Below are positions 1-5,861 of a stretch of 7,708 nt of DNA, piece after piece (positions within the stretch are counted from its first letter, which is position 1; each line of letters opens with the position of its first letter). Made by a program: the position numbers and the translations under genes. The notes beneath the pieces are model-generated. The model ran no database searches, was not told the DNA's origin, and saw only the letters and a list, made by a program, of their open reading frames with translations. The DNA is from an uncultured Planctomycetaceae bacterium (GTDB lineage: Bacteria; Planctomycetota; Planctomycetia; Pirellulales; Pirellulaceae): assembly GCA_937967755.1 (NCBI GenBank), contig CALBTA010000533.1, forward strand, positions 1 to 7,708, read 5' to 3'.

Positions 1-1163
1 CCCGTCTTGAGCTGCGCTCGCTTCACAGGCGACCCGTTGACGTACGTTGTCGCCCCGAGTGACTCCAACTCGTGGCGGCCGCCCCGTTTGTGAATCGCCG
101 CGTGGCGGGGTTTGACGTTGGCATCCTTGAACAGGTAAATCTCGCATTGCGGCGAACTGCCAATGTACGTTGTATCTTTGTACAGAATGAATTGCTTGCC
201 GGCGATCAATCCCTGAACGACCTTCACCCACCCGGTTTTCGCCGCGTTTTCCAAGAGGCCCGTTCCCAAGCCGGTGAGCGTGCCGATCGCTGTGATCGCC
301 ACCACCCGGCTGGCAACCACACTGCCCGTGGCGGCTTCGATTGGATCGAACAACTCCCCGCCCAACGTTCCGCCGATCAAACCACCCGCCAACCCGATGG
401 TCAGCCGCTTCCAATTCTTCAACACAATACCCGGAGCCACCGAAAGGAACCCGCCGAACACGCCCCAGCCCACCGCCCGGGCGAAGACTTGCAGCAGAAA
501 GTTTCCCCCCTCGCCGCCACCCATTTGGTTGTAAGCGACGCTGGCAATGCACGCCCCGAACCCTGTTCCGACCAATGCCAGGGCCAGCGCGACAGAACCA
601 TTGACCATGACTCCGCGTAGATTTTGCCCCACCGCCTGATCAGCGATTGACAAACAAAATGCCAACAGCAGGCCGACGGAGGCAAACCAGTAGGCCACAA
701 AGACCAGCGATTCAATTGCGTCGCTCCCTTGTTGCTCATCGAACTTGCTGAACATCTCCATCTCATCCAGCAAGGGATCGTTTTCAATCTCGACGTAAGG
801 GTTATCTTTGTAGCGCTGGATCAACTGCTCGCTTTGATAGTCGTACTCAAACTCGGAAAGTTCCCCGGTGTTGAACCGCTCGATCAGTTCGTCATCCGCT
901 TCGCGGTACTCGGCGTACTCTTCCAGACCGGAAGGAGCCACCAGCCAGAACATCTCACCCACCATCCCCGCGACCAGCCCGCCGGCCAATCCGAACAACG
1001 TGGAGTAAACCAGCGTGTTGTAAAGAAGCTGTTTCCAATTGAAGCCGCCCGGTTCGCCTGCGCCGGACGGCTGATCGGGATTGGCCGCGCCCAATTCGGC
1101 CAGCCGTTGGTCGACGGCGGCGCTGTTGACTTCGTCGCTTGAGATTCTGATCTTTTCGGCCAT
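1..1163 (-). CDS. Multi-pass membrane protein with C-terminal degenerate FHA domain (partial, runs off left edge)
   Basis: The reading frame is open from the ATG at 1163 to the window edge (387 codons, no stop). The N-terminus (1-40) is soluble. Hydrophobic, glycine-rich segments follow at about 45-75, 150-175, 185-211, 222-247, 254-272 and 283-303, which suggests a polytopic membrane protein. An acidic, Tyr-rich loop lies at about 80-148. From about 320 the sequence follows an FHA (forkhead-associated) beta-sandwich: YIGSSPQCEI near 333-342, VKPRHAAI at 350-357 and TYVNGSPV at 373-380. FHA domains normally bind phosphothreonine peptides. Here the usual GR is GS and the Ser of SxxH is Lys, while the His and the NG turn remain, so phosphopeptide binding is doubtful. 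The start lies 7 bp after the stop of the upstream serine protease gene, and AGGTGA around that stop can act as a weak ribosome site, so translation is probably coupled. It is the last visible gene of the Ubl/E1/JAB cluster. Its cellular role is unknown. Confidence 0.8.
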   Translation of the reverse strand, partial: MAEKIRISSDEVNSAAVDQRLAELGAANPDQPSGAGEPGGFNWKQLLYNTLVYSTLFGLAGGLVAGMVGEMFWLVAPSGLEEYAEYREADDELIERFNTGELSEFEYDYQSEQLIQRYKDNPYVEIENDPLLDEMEMFSKFDEQQGSDAIESLVFVAYWFASVGLLLAFCLSIADQAVGQNLRGVMVNGSVALALALVGTGFGACIASVAYNQMGGGEGGNFLLQVFARAVGWGVFGGFLSVAPGIVLKNWKRLTIGLAGGLIGGTLGGELFDPIEAATGSVVASRVVAITAIGTLTGLGTGLLENAAKTGWVKVVQGLIAGKQFILYKDTTYIGSSPQCEIYLFKDANVKPRHAAIHKRGGRHELESLGATTYVNGSPVKRAQLKT

Positions 1164-1170
1164 CGAAACG

Positions 1171-2040
1171 TCACCTGGGGATTCGCGACATCATCTGGCC
1201 AACGCCAGCCTCAAGCTGCCAGAGGTTGGGCTTCAGCACCAGGTCGGCACGCGTCGCAAAACCCAGCGACTGCCCTTCGACCGGATCGATCGTGCGCGTG
1301 TTCACACCCACTACGTAACCCGCCTTGTCAACCAGCGGTCCGCCGCTGTTGCCGGGGCTAATCGCGGCGGTGGTCTGCAACTCTTTCCCGTCGCGCTTGG
1401 CGGAAATAATTCCGTTGGTCACCGTGAAGTCCAGCCCGAGCGGATGCCCGACAGCAACCACCGCCTGGCCGACACGCACATCTCGAAAATCACCGATCGG
1501 CCCCATCTCTTTCAGGCCAGGCGTGGTTGCAATCAGCAATGCCAAATCGGTATTGGGGTTCTTGGGGTAGCTAATCGAAATCCCCGCTGCCTCGTGCCCC
1601 AACCGTGAATGTACGGAGCACTTGGGGTTCTCTTCCACTACATGCCTGTTGGTCAGTATCAAATGGGTGTCTCCGTCGCTGGCCACGACAAAGCCGGTTC
1701 CCACGTCCGACCCCGATTCAATCAGCACGACGGAGCGATCCGCCCGCGCGGCGGCTTGCTCAATCCAATCGGGCTTTGGCAACGCCAGGTAGACGACCGC
1801 GGACAGGGCCGCAAACATCAGCATCCCGGCAAGCACAACCCCCAGCGCGACGAGCAAATACCTAAAAGCCAGAACGCGGGAAGGATCATCGATCAAAACG
1901 GCTTGCAGCGCTGGCTCTTGCCGCGCTGCCGTTGGGGCATCGGCTGGAATTTCGTCAGGGCGAATCGTGATGGGCAGCGACGGGGGCTTCTCGACGAGTT
2001 CCTCGTGCCGAATCGTGATCTTGTCTTGCGCGTCTGGCAT
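1171..2040 (-). CDS. Membrane-anchored trypsin-like serine protease (S1C, HtrA/Deg-like, no PDZ)
   Basis: A 289-residue protein. Residues 1-60 are a charged, Pro-rich N-terminal region, a hydrophobic segment spans about 61-87, and a chymotrypsin-fold protease domain fills the rest. The triad is visible: His133 in LTNRHVV, Asp165 in NTDLALL and Ser232 in SPGNSGGPL. These are the hallmark HtrA/Deg-family motifs. GTGFVV near 114 and the AVGHPLGLDFTVTNG segment near 196-210 also fit. Deg proteases usually carry one or two PDZ domains; this one ends about 57 residues after the catalytic Ser, leaving no room for one. With N-in topology (inferred) the protease domain lies outside the cytoplasm. The gene starts 50 bp after the JAB gene and ends 7 bp before the FHA protein gene, so it sits inside the same minus-strand cluster. 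No strong Shine-Dalgarno sequence precedes the ATG. Substrate unknown; it could act on membrane proteins or be activated by its neighbours. Confidence 0.92.
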   Translation of the reverse strand: MPDAQDKITIRHEELVEKPPSLPITIRPDEIPADAPTAARQEPALQAVLIDDPSRVLAFRYLLVALGVVLAGMLMFAALSAVVYLALPKPDWIEQAAARADRSVVLIESGSDVGTGFVVASDGDTHLILTNRHVVEENPKCSVHSRLGHEAAGISISYPKNPNTDLALLIATTPGLKEMGPIGDFRDVRVGQAVVAVGHPLGLDFTVTNGIISAKRDGKELQTTAAISPGNSGGPLVDKAGYVVGVNTRTIDPVEGQSLGFATRADLVLKPNLWQLEAGVGQMMSRIPR

Positions 2041-2090
2041 GGAAAGTCTGTGAGCGCTGGCGCGGCGGGCGAAGCAACTTCGATGTGATT

Positions 2091-3164
2091 CTAGTCGCTG
2101 GTATCGCCGGTGTCACTTTCGGCATCGGCTGGATCGTCCGCAACCGGCTCGTCGGCATCCTGCGCTTCGCCGTCAGAATTGTCGTTCAATTCAAGATCCG
2201 ACTCGGCGTCCATTGTGGGTTCGGCGATTCCTGTGTCTGGATCAGCGCTCGGCGTTGTCCCTTCACGCTGAGTCCCGGCGCTGGGGTTTGGCTCAGGCTC
2301 GGCTTCAGTGCGCGGTTCTGCCCGCTGTTGTGGAGGCGGCTCGCCCGGCGCGGGCAACCGCGGCTTGATCCAGAACGCCCAAATGCCAAGCGGCACAGCG
2401 ACGGCCATGACCATCGCCACTGCCGACATGACGTCCGCGAGTGATTGCCGCTTTTCGATTCGCGATAGGCGCGATGCAAGATCGGCATCGTCGGGCCCGT
2501 TCGCGAGCGCGGCAGGCGTTTCGTCAATCGTCATCGCCCCGGCGGTCACCGGTTCGTTCGGCGGGCCGGCGGCAACCGGCGGCGGGTCTTCTTCGGCATC
2601 GGGCTGAACCAAAAACCCGTCGCGCACCGCTTTGCCACCGCGCCAAACGAACAGCCCTTCGTCCCCGCCGATTGGGTCGTAAACAAACGCCAACTGCTGC
2701 TCACCAGTGAAGTAATTCTCATGTATGAACAAATCCATACCAGATAGAAAAATGCCGAAGCCCGGATGCGTGTGGTACCAACCGAGGATTTGCAAGTCGG
2801 GGTAGTCACGATCCAGTTCATTGTGAATGTGGTTCCAAGTCTCGCCAGTAAACGTGACCTGGGCCGCTTTGCTATCGCTGTGTTGGCCGCGGATGTTGGC
2901 TTCCACGAAGACGTAAGGCCCGCGCTCGTCGCGGTAGCCAGCGCCGACCAGGACGCCGCAAATCTCAACGTCGGTCGTCGATTGCCCGTGGGCGTGGATG
3001 TCATTCAGGACGGACTGTTTGATGACCACGCGGACAGAGTTCTCACGGCGGCCATCGTCGATGGGGAACTCGCGCACGGGCCAGTCGTCGGCGCTGACGC
3101 GATCGATGTCGAGCGAAGCCGTCGGCGAATCTTCAGCGGGCGTGCTCTGGTTGTTTTCACTCAT
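2091..3164 (-). CDS. JAB/MPN (JAMM) metalloprotease with C-terminal membrane anchor, ubiquitin-like system
   Basis: A 357-residue protein counted from the ATG at 3164. The MPN/JAB domain covers about 45-185. The JAMM zinc motif is complete: Glu67 in VEICGVLVG, then HTHP with His131 and His133, seven residues, Ser141, two residues and Asp144. In this family the motif forms a zinc isopeptidase that removes ubiquitin or ubiquitin-like proteins from targets or trims Ubl precursors. A polar, partly helical stretch (about 225-243) leads into one transmembrane segment at about 245-266, then a Pro-rich, strongly acidic tail of about 90 residues. The catalytic domain is predicted cytoplasmic and the tail external (inferred). 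A GTG two codons upstream (3170) is also in frame, but the ATG overlaps the E1 stop as ATGA and has GGAG at 3173-3170 five bases before it, so I prefer the ATG. Overlap with the E1 gene shows co-translation. Confidence 0.93.
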   Translation of the reverse strand: MSENNQSTPAEDSPTASLDIDRVSADDWPVREFPIDDGRRENSVRVVIKQSVLNDIHAHGQSTTDVEICGVLVGAGYRDERGPYVFVEANIRGQHSDSKAAQVTFTGETWNHIHNELDRDYPDLQILGWYHTHPGFGIFLSGMDLFIHENYFTGEQQLAFVYDPIGGDEGLFVWRGGKAVRDGFLVQPDAEEDPPPVAAGPPNEPVTAGAMTIDETPAALANGPDDADLASRLSRIEKRQSLADVMSAVAMVMAVAVPLGIWAFWIKPRLPAPGEPPPQQRAEPRTEAEPEPNPSAGTQREGTTPSADPDTGIAEPTMDAESDLELNDNSDGEAQDADEPVADDPADAESDTGDTSD

Positions 3165-4381
3165 GACCACTCCAACTCTTCTTCGCCGCCGACCAGCGGC
3201 CCCAACACCGCGGCAGCATCGCCGGCCAACTCCAATCCGATGTTTCCTTTGCTGCCGCGCGCAATCAGAATATCAAACGCGGGCACGCCAATCTGCTTCA
3301 ACGTGCGATTTAAAAACGGCGCGTCGCCGCGAACCTTGTAGAACGTCGCGACCGCGCGGCGCACCTTGTCACACGCGGGACACCAGGCCGCATCATCGCG
3401 CACCTGGCCCAGCGATGCAAACAGTGCCTCCTCGCCTTTGCACTGCGGGCAGGTGAGTTTTTCCAGCACGTCGCGTGCTAGTTCCAGTTGGGCATCGTAA
3501 CCTACAATGGTGCGTGCGTGCTCCAGCATTTCGCCCGCGGTGATCCCATCGTGTCCTACTTCCAGCGGCACAATCTCGTCCAACGTGTCGTGGCTGTAGC
3601 ATTCGTCTTTGCGTTGGTACTCGACCTGATACGAGTCGCCGCTGAGACCTTCGAAGATCCAACCGCGCCCGGCGAGTGAAGGCATCCCGTGCAACAGCTT
3701 GACCCCTTCTTGGCATTGCACGCCGGCGATGATGCTGCTGATGGTCGGGGTGGTCGGCGTTTTGCCCGCTTCCATTTCGCTGCGGGAAAGCAGGTTGCAG
3801 GAACGCCGCATCTCCAGCATCTTCCAATCGACATCCGACATCGTGCATTCGTAGCACGGCCCGTCCGGCACGAAGACGCGGGCGCAGCCTTGAATTTGCT
3901 CAATCGCCCCATCGATCCAAGGGCGGTCGACGCGCCAACAGTTGCGGTTGATCGCCAGCCGGGCTTCGCGATTGTCGAGCCCGGCGATGACGACATCCGC
4001 CCAACGAAACGCACCCAGGCCCAGATCGTAGACGATGTTGCCGTTGAAATGGTGCGCGTTGATGTTCGGGTAGATGTCGCGGGCGGCGCGGGCGGCGGCT
4101 TCGGCTTTCAGCGTGCCGTTGTCCGTTTCGCGGTACAGCACAGAGCGCGAAAGGTTCGAGTTTTCGATCGCATCCAAATCGGCGATCAGCACGTTGCCGA
4201 CGCCCAGCAGCGCCAGGTTCTTGACAATTTCGTTCCCCAGCGCCCCCGCCCCAATGACCAGCACTTTCGCTTGGGCCAGCCGTTGTTGATCCCACCAACC
4301 GATCAGCTTAAAGCGGTGAAACCGGTCGTCGCGCGCGGCGGTCGTTTCGTCGGTCGAAATGGTTAGCGGCTTATCTTCCAT
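3161..4381 (-). CDS. E1-like ThiF/MoeB-family adenylyltransferase of a ubiquitin-like system
   Basis: A 406-residue protein. The N-terminal two thirds is a ThiF/E1 Rossmann domain: VLVIGAGALGNE (nucleotide loop, G44-G49), the acidic IADLD at 67-70, NSNLSRS at 74-80, Lys92, and GLDNREAR at 134-141. The family adenylates the C-terminal glycine of a ubiquitin-like protein and may pass it to a cysteine. CYEC (176-179) is the usual first zinc Cys pair. Cys195 in RRSCNLL lies where the catalytic Cys is found in related bacterial E1s, before a TPTTPT stretch (208-213) and the SIIAG helix. About 170 residues follow the core, with two more Cys pairs, CPQC (311-314) and CPAC (334-337), that could complete the zinc site or form a separate zinc ribbon. 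The gene lies 73 bp after the Ubl gene and overlaps the JAB gene by 4 bp. This context favours a ubiquitin-like E1 over a thiamin or molybdopterin enzyme; no thi or moa genes are nearby. Confidence 0.93.
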   Translation of the reverse strand: MEDKPLTISTDETTAARDDRFHRFKLIGWWDQQRLAQAKVLVIGAGALGNEIVKNLALLGVGNVLIADLDAIENSNLSRSVLYRETDNGTLKAEAAARAARDIYPNINAHHFNGNIVYDLGLGAFRWADVVIAGLDNREARLAINRNCWRVDRPWIDGAIEQIQGCARVFVPDGPCYECTMSDVDWKMLEMRRSCNLLSRSEMEAGKTPTTPTISSIIAGVQCQEGVKLLHGMPSLAGRGWIFEGLSGDSYQVEYQRKDECYSHDTLDEIVPLEVGHDGITAGEMLEHARTIVGYDAQLELARDVLEKLTCPQCKGEEALFASLGQVRDDAAWCPACDKVRRAVATFYKVRGDAPFLNRTLKQIGVPAFDILIARGSKGNIGLELAGDAAAVLGPLVGGEEELEWS

Positions 4382-4454
4382 CGCCCCCGATTCCGCTCGC
4401 CGTTTGAAGAGTCGCGGTCGTCGAAATTGTTACCTCGCCAGCATAGGGCGACAT

Positions 4455-4724
4455 TCAGCCCGCGGTAATTTCCGGCTGTAGCCGTAACACGTCACCGCTT
4501 TGGCAGGCCACATCGGCCAAACGTTGCTCATCCAGCAACTGCTTGCCCGACCGCTTGTGGTGGAATTTGTAACTCAGCGGTTGCCCGTCCGGCGCGGTTT
4601 GCGGCAGGTTCATCTTGTCGAGAAGGACAGCCAGAATGCGGTTGACCGGAGCGTCGTCGGGCAGTTCTACATCCTGGCGCTTATTGCCGGTCGCATCCCA
4701 AACCTGAACAGTAATCATCGCCAT
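4455..4724 (-). CDS. Small ubiquitin-like beta-grasp protein (EsaB/YukD-like)
   Basis: An 89-residue protein from the ATG at 4724. It shows a beta-grasp pattern: strand MITVQVWD, second strand near KRQDVELP, helix at about 26-39 (VNRILAVLLDKMNL), a strand around YKFHHKR (52-58), and the closing pattern KQLLDEQRLADVACQSGDVLRL (61-82), which matches the ubiquitin/YukD arrangement of a 'turn-L-x-D-x-x-I-x-x-GD' region. The chain ends ...EITAG, a single terminal glycine after a short tail, so it could be adenylated by the adjacent E1 without processing. An in-frame ATG exists 10 codons upstream (4754), but GGAG at 4738-4735 sits 10 bases before the 4724 ATG, and the family begins directly with the first strand, so the short form is preferred. 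YukD-like Ubls occur both in type VII secretion loci and in bacterial E1/JAB operons; the neighbours here point to the second. Beta-grasp identity is by eye and is less certain than the E1 or JAB calls. Confidence 0.8.
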   Translation of the reverse strand: MAMITVQVWDATGNKRQDVELPDDAPVNRILAVLLDKMNLPQTAPDGQPLSYKFHHKRSGKQLLDEQRLADVACQSGDVLRLQPEITAG

Positions 4725-4789
4725 CGCCGTCCGGCTCCAACCGCGGGAATCCACACAAAAGAATCACTCGACCCAAGACAACACACAAG

Positions 4790-4863
4790 TGGGCGCAACA
4801 AGATTCGAACTTGTGACCTCTGCGGTGTGAACACAGCGCTCTAACCAACTGAGCTATGCGCCC
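4790..4863 (-). tRNA. tRNA-Val (anticodon CAC)
   Basis: A 74-nt cloverleaf folds cleanly on the minus strand. The acceptor arm is GGGCGCA with TGCGCCC, the D arm GCTC/GAGC with an AGTTGGTTA loop, and the anticodon stem CTGTG/CGCAG has one G-T pair. The loop TTCACAC gives anticodon CAC, which reads valine GUG. The variable loop is AGGTC and the T arm ACAAG/CTTGT encloses TTCGAAT. The discriminator is A at 4790. CCA is not encoded (ACTT follows), so it must be added after transcription. A good promoter lies upstream. The gene ends 65 bp before the Ubl start and I see no clear terminator between them. Confidence 0.97.
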
Positions 4864-4881
4864 CGATCTCTGTGATGCCGT

Positions 4882-4910
4882 AGTTTAGTGCAGCAAAGCC
4901 GCGTGGTCAA
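4882..4910 (-). promoter_or_regulatory. Sigma70-type promoter for tRNA-Val
   Basis: On the minus strand, TTGACC (4910-4905), a 17-base spacer and TAAACT (4887-4882) match the housekeeping consensus at five of six and five of six positions. The expected start is about 4875, giving a leader of roughly 12 bases before the tRNA 5' end. With no obvious terminator after the tRNA, this promoter may also feed the Ubl/E1/JAB cluster. Confidence 0.75.
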
Positions 4911-4930
4911 AGGGCGAGGCATCGCTCAGT

Positions 4931-4962
4931 TCCTCTCCCCCTGGAAGAGGCTAGGTGAGGGC
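4931..4962 (+). repeat. Dispersed CCTCTCCC...GTGAGGG hairpin repeat, copy 1 (degenerate)
   Basis: The segment reads CCTCTCCCCCTGGAAGAGG followed by CTAGGTGAGGG. It shares its layout and orientation with copies at 6771 and 7229: a CCCTCTCC arm, a short loop, a GGAGAGG-type arm, then GGTGAGGG. This copy has mismatches (GGAAGAGG). It lies between the tRNA promoter and the 3' end of the second tatA gene, and could end the tatA transcript or be a mobile, REP-like remnant. Confidence 0.7.
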
Positions 4963-4978
4963 ATTCGATGCAGGCAGT

Positions 4979-5278
4979 TCACCCCGTCACCTTGTCACTT
5001 GCCTGTGGTTCGGCCGGCGGCGGTTCGAACTTGGGGGCGGTTGCCTCGTCGCGGTCGTCATAGTCATCGTAACGATCAGCGCTGCTGTAACTGCTACGCG
5101 ATGGGCTGCTGTAGGGGTCAACGGCCGAGTTGAACTCCTTTTGCACATCGGTCAGCCCGCTTTTGAATTGGCTGTAGCTCTTGCCCAGGCTCTTGGCGAC
5201 TTCCGGTAACCGCTTGCCGAACAGCAACACGGCGATCACGCCGATGATCACCAACTCTTGCATTCCCATACCGAACAT
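4979..5278 (-). CDS. tatA: TatA/TatE-family Sec-independent translocase subunit
   Basis: A 99-residue protein. A single N-terminal membrane segment (about 5-20, MQELVIIGVIAVLLFG) ends in the conserved Phe-Gly hinge and is followed by the amphipathic helix KRLPEVAKSLGKSYSQFKSG (22-41). This is the diagnostic TatA pattern, including the polar Gln-Glu near the start of the membrane helix. TatA oligomers form the pathway for folded proteins carrying twin-arginine signals, together with TatC. The C-terminal half (about 52-99) is a low-complexity Ser/Tyr/Asp then Pro-rich tail and is longer than in the neighbouring paralogue. AAAGG lies about 8 bases before the ATG. It is the second of two tandem TatA genes, 109 bp after the first. 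No tatC lies in the window. A TatB role cannot be excluded. Confidence 0.9.
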   Translation of the reverse strand: MFGMGMQELVIIGVIAVLLFGKRLPEVAKSLGKSYSQFKSGLTDVQKEFNSAVDPYSSPSRSSYSSADRYDDYDDRDEATAPKFEPPPAEPQASDKVTG

Positions 5279-5387
5279 GGTGGTACCTTTAGCTTATTGC
5301 GTAGCTTTGTGCGATGGTTAGTACTGCGAAACGAAAACGCAAACGGCCGCGCTGCGGTTTGCACTTGCGATGCGAAGCGACGAGCCG

Positions 5388-5609
5388 TTACGCCTGATCT
5401 TTCTCAGGCGGATCGGCGTCCAGGTCGTCTTCATCCTCTTCGCCTTGCACCCCTTTTTTGAACTCGGTCACGCCGCGGCCCAGGTTGCGCATTACGCTCG
5501 GCAACCGGCTGCCGAACAAAATCAGCACAATCACGGCGATCACAATCAACTCTTGCAGGCCGGGCATACCAATGCCCAGCAACGCGATATTTTGTAGTTC
5601 CAGCATCAT
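5388..5609 (-). CDS. tatA: TatA-family Sec-independent translocase subunit (short paralogue)
   Basis: A 73-residue protein. The membrane helix spans about 17-33 (GLQELIVIAVIVLILFG), with the Phe-Gly hinge, then the amphipathic helix SRLPSVMRNLGRGVTEFKKG and an acidic, Lys-tipped tail (EEDEDDLDADPPEKDQA). Length and layout are typical of TatA. ATG at 5609 is preferred because GAGGG (5623-5619) lies 9 bases upstream; an ATG one codon later is also possible. It precedes the longer TatA paralogue, and the two differ mostly in their tails, which suggests local duplication. Together they would supply the pore-forming component of the Tat system. The pair is probably one transcript, though the 109-bp gap leaves room for a second promoter. 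Confidence 0.92.
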   Translation of the reverse strand: MMLELQNIALLGIGMPGLQELIVIAVIVLILFGSRLPSVMRNLGRGVTEFKKGVQGEEDEDDLDADPPEKDQA

Positions 5610-5688
5610 GGTTTCAGGCCCTCAGCGCATCAGGTTTTCAGAAGGAAAACGGTGGGTATGCGACGAAGCGGCGAAAGCGGGCTCTCTA

Positions 5689-5718
5689 ACCCAAGCGGCG
5701 TGAGCCGTCGTCTTGGGT
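5689..5718. repeat. Hairpin between the unknown acidic gene and the tatA pair
   Basis: ACCCAAG (5689-5695) pairs with CTTGGGT (5712-5718). Inside, CGGC (5696-5699) pairs with GCCG (5704-5707) around GTGA, with a TCGT bulge on one side. It sits in the 252-bp gap between the stop of the acidic gene (5862) and the first tatA. On the minus strand no U-run follows, so a rho-independent terminator is only a possibility; a dispersed palindromic repeat is equally likely. No convincing tatA promoter was found in this gap. Confidence 0.5.
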
Positions 5719-5861
5719 AGGGCCGGAACCGAATCGCGTGTACCGAAAGGCAGTTGAGGAACGGGGCCAGCGGAAGGCCGTTTGGCTCGCTTCGCTGCAA
5801 CCGCGCACCATCTGCCCGGAACATCTCTAATTGTACTCAGCCGCCAGCGGGTGTCAAACGC

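Noticed and set aside
72..620. A 182-codon plus-strand frame at the left edge
   Set aside because: The minus strand carries an uninterrupted frame of 387 codons with membrane segments and an FHA domain that explains this DNA.
1081..2088. Plus-strand frames across the serine protease gene
   Set aside because: The minus strand encodes a complete His-Asp-Ser protease; the plus-strand frames are shadows.
3689..4366. A 225-codon plus-strand open frame
   Set aside because: It is antisense to the E1 gene, whose ThiF motifs are unmistakable; the plus-strand product has no recognisable feature.
3161..4381. Thiamin or molybdopterin biosynthesis ThiF/MoeB
   Set aside because: No thi or moa/moe genes are nearby, and the linked JAB and Ubl genes favour a ubiquitin-like role.
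4455..4724. Type VII secretion locus suggested by the YukD/EsaB-like protein
   Set aside because: No WXG100 protein, EssC-type ATPase or other secretion component is in the window, whereas E1 and JAB are adjacent.
4725..4754. Longer start for the Ubl protein at 4754
   Set aside because: It adds ten residues before the first beta strand; the GGAG at 4738-4735 is placed for the ATG at 4724.
5630..5824. A 64-codon minus-strand frame before the tatA pair
   Set aside because: Short, Arg/Pro/Leu-rich, crosses the 5689-5718 hairpin and has no domain; treated as intergenic.
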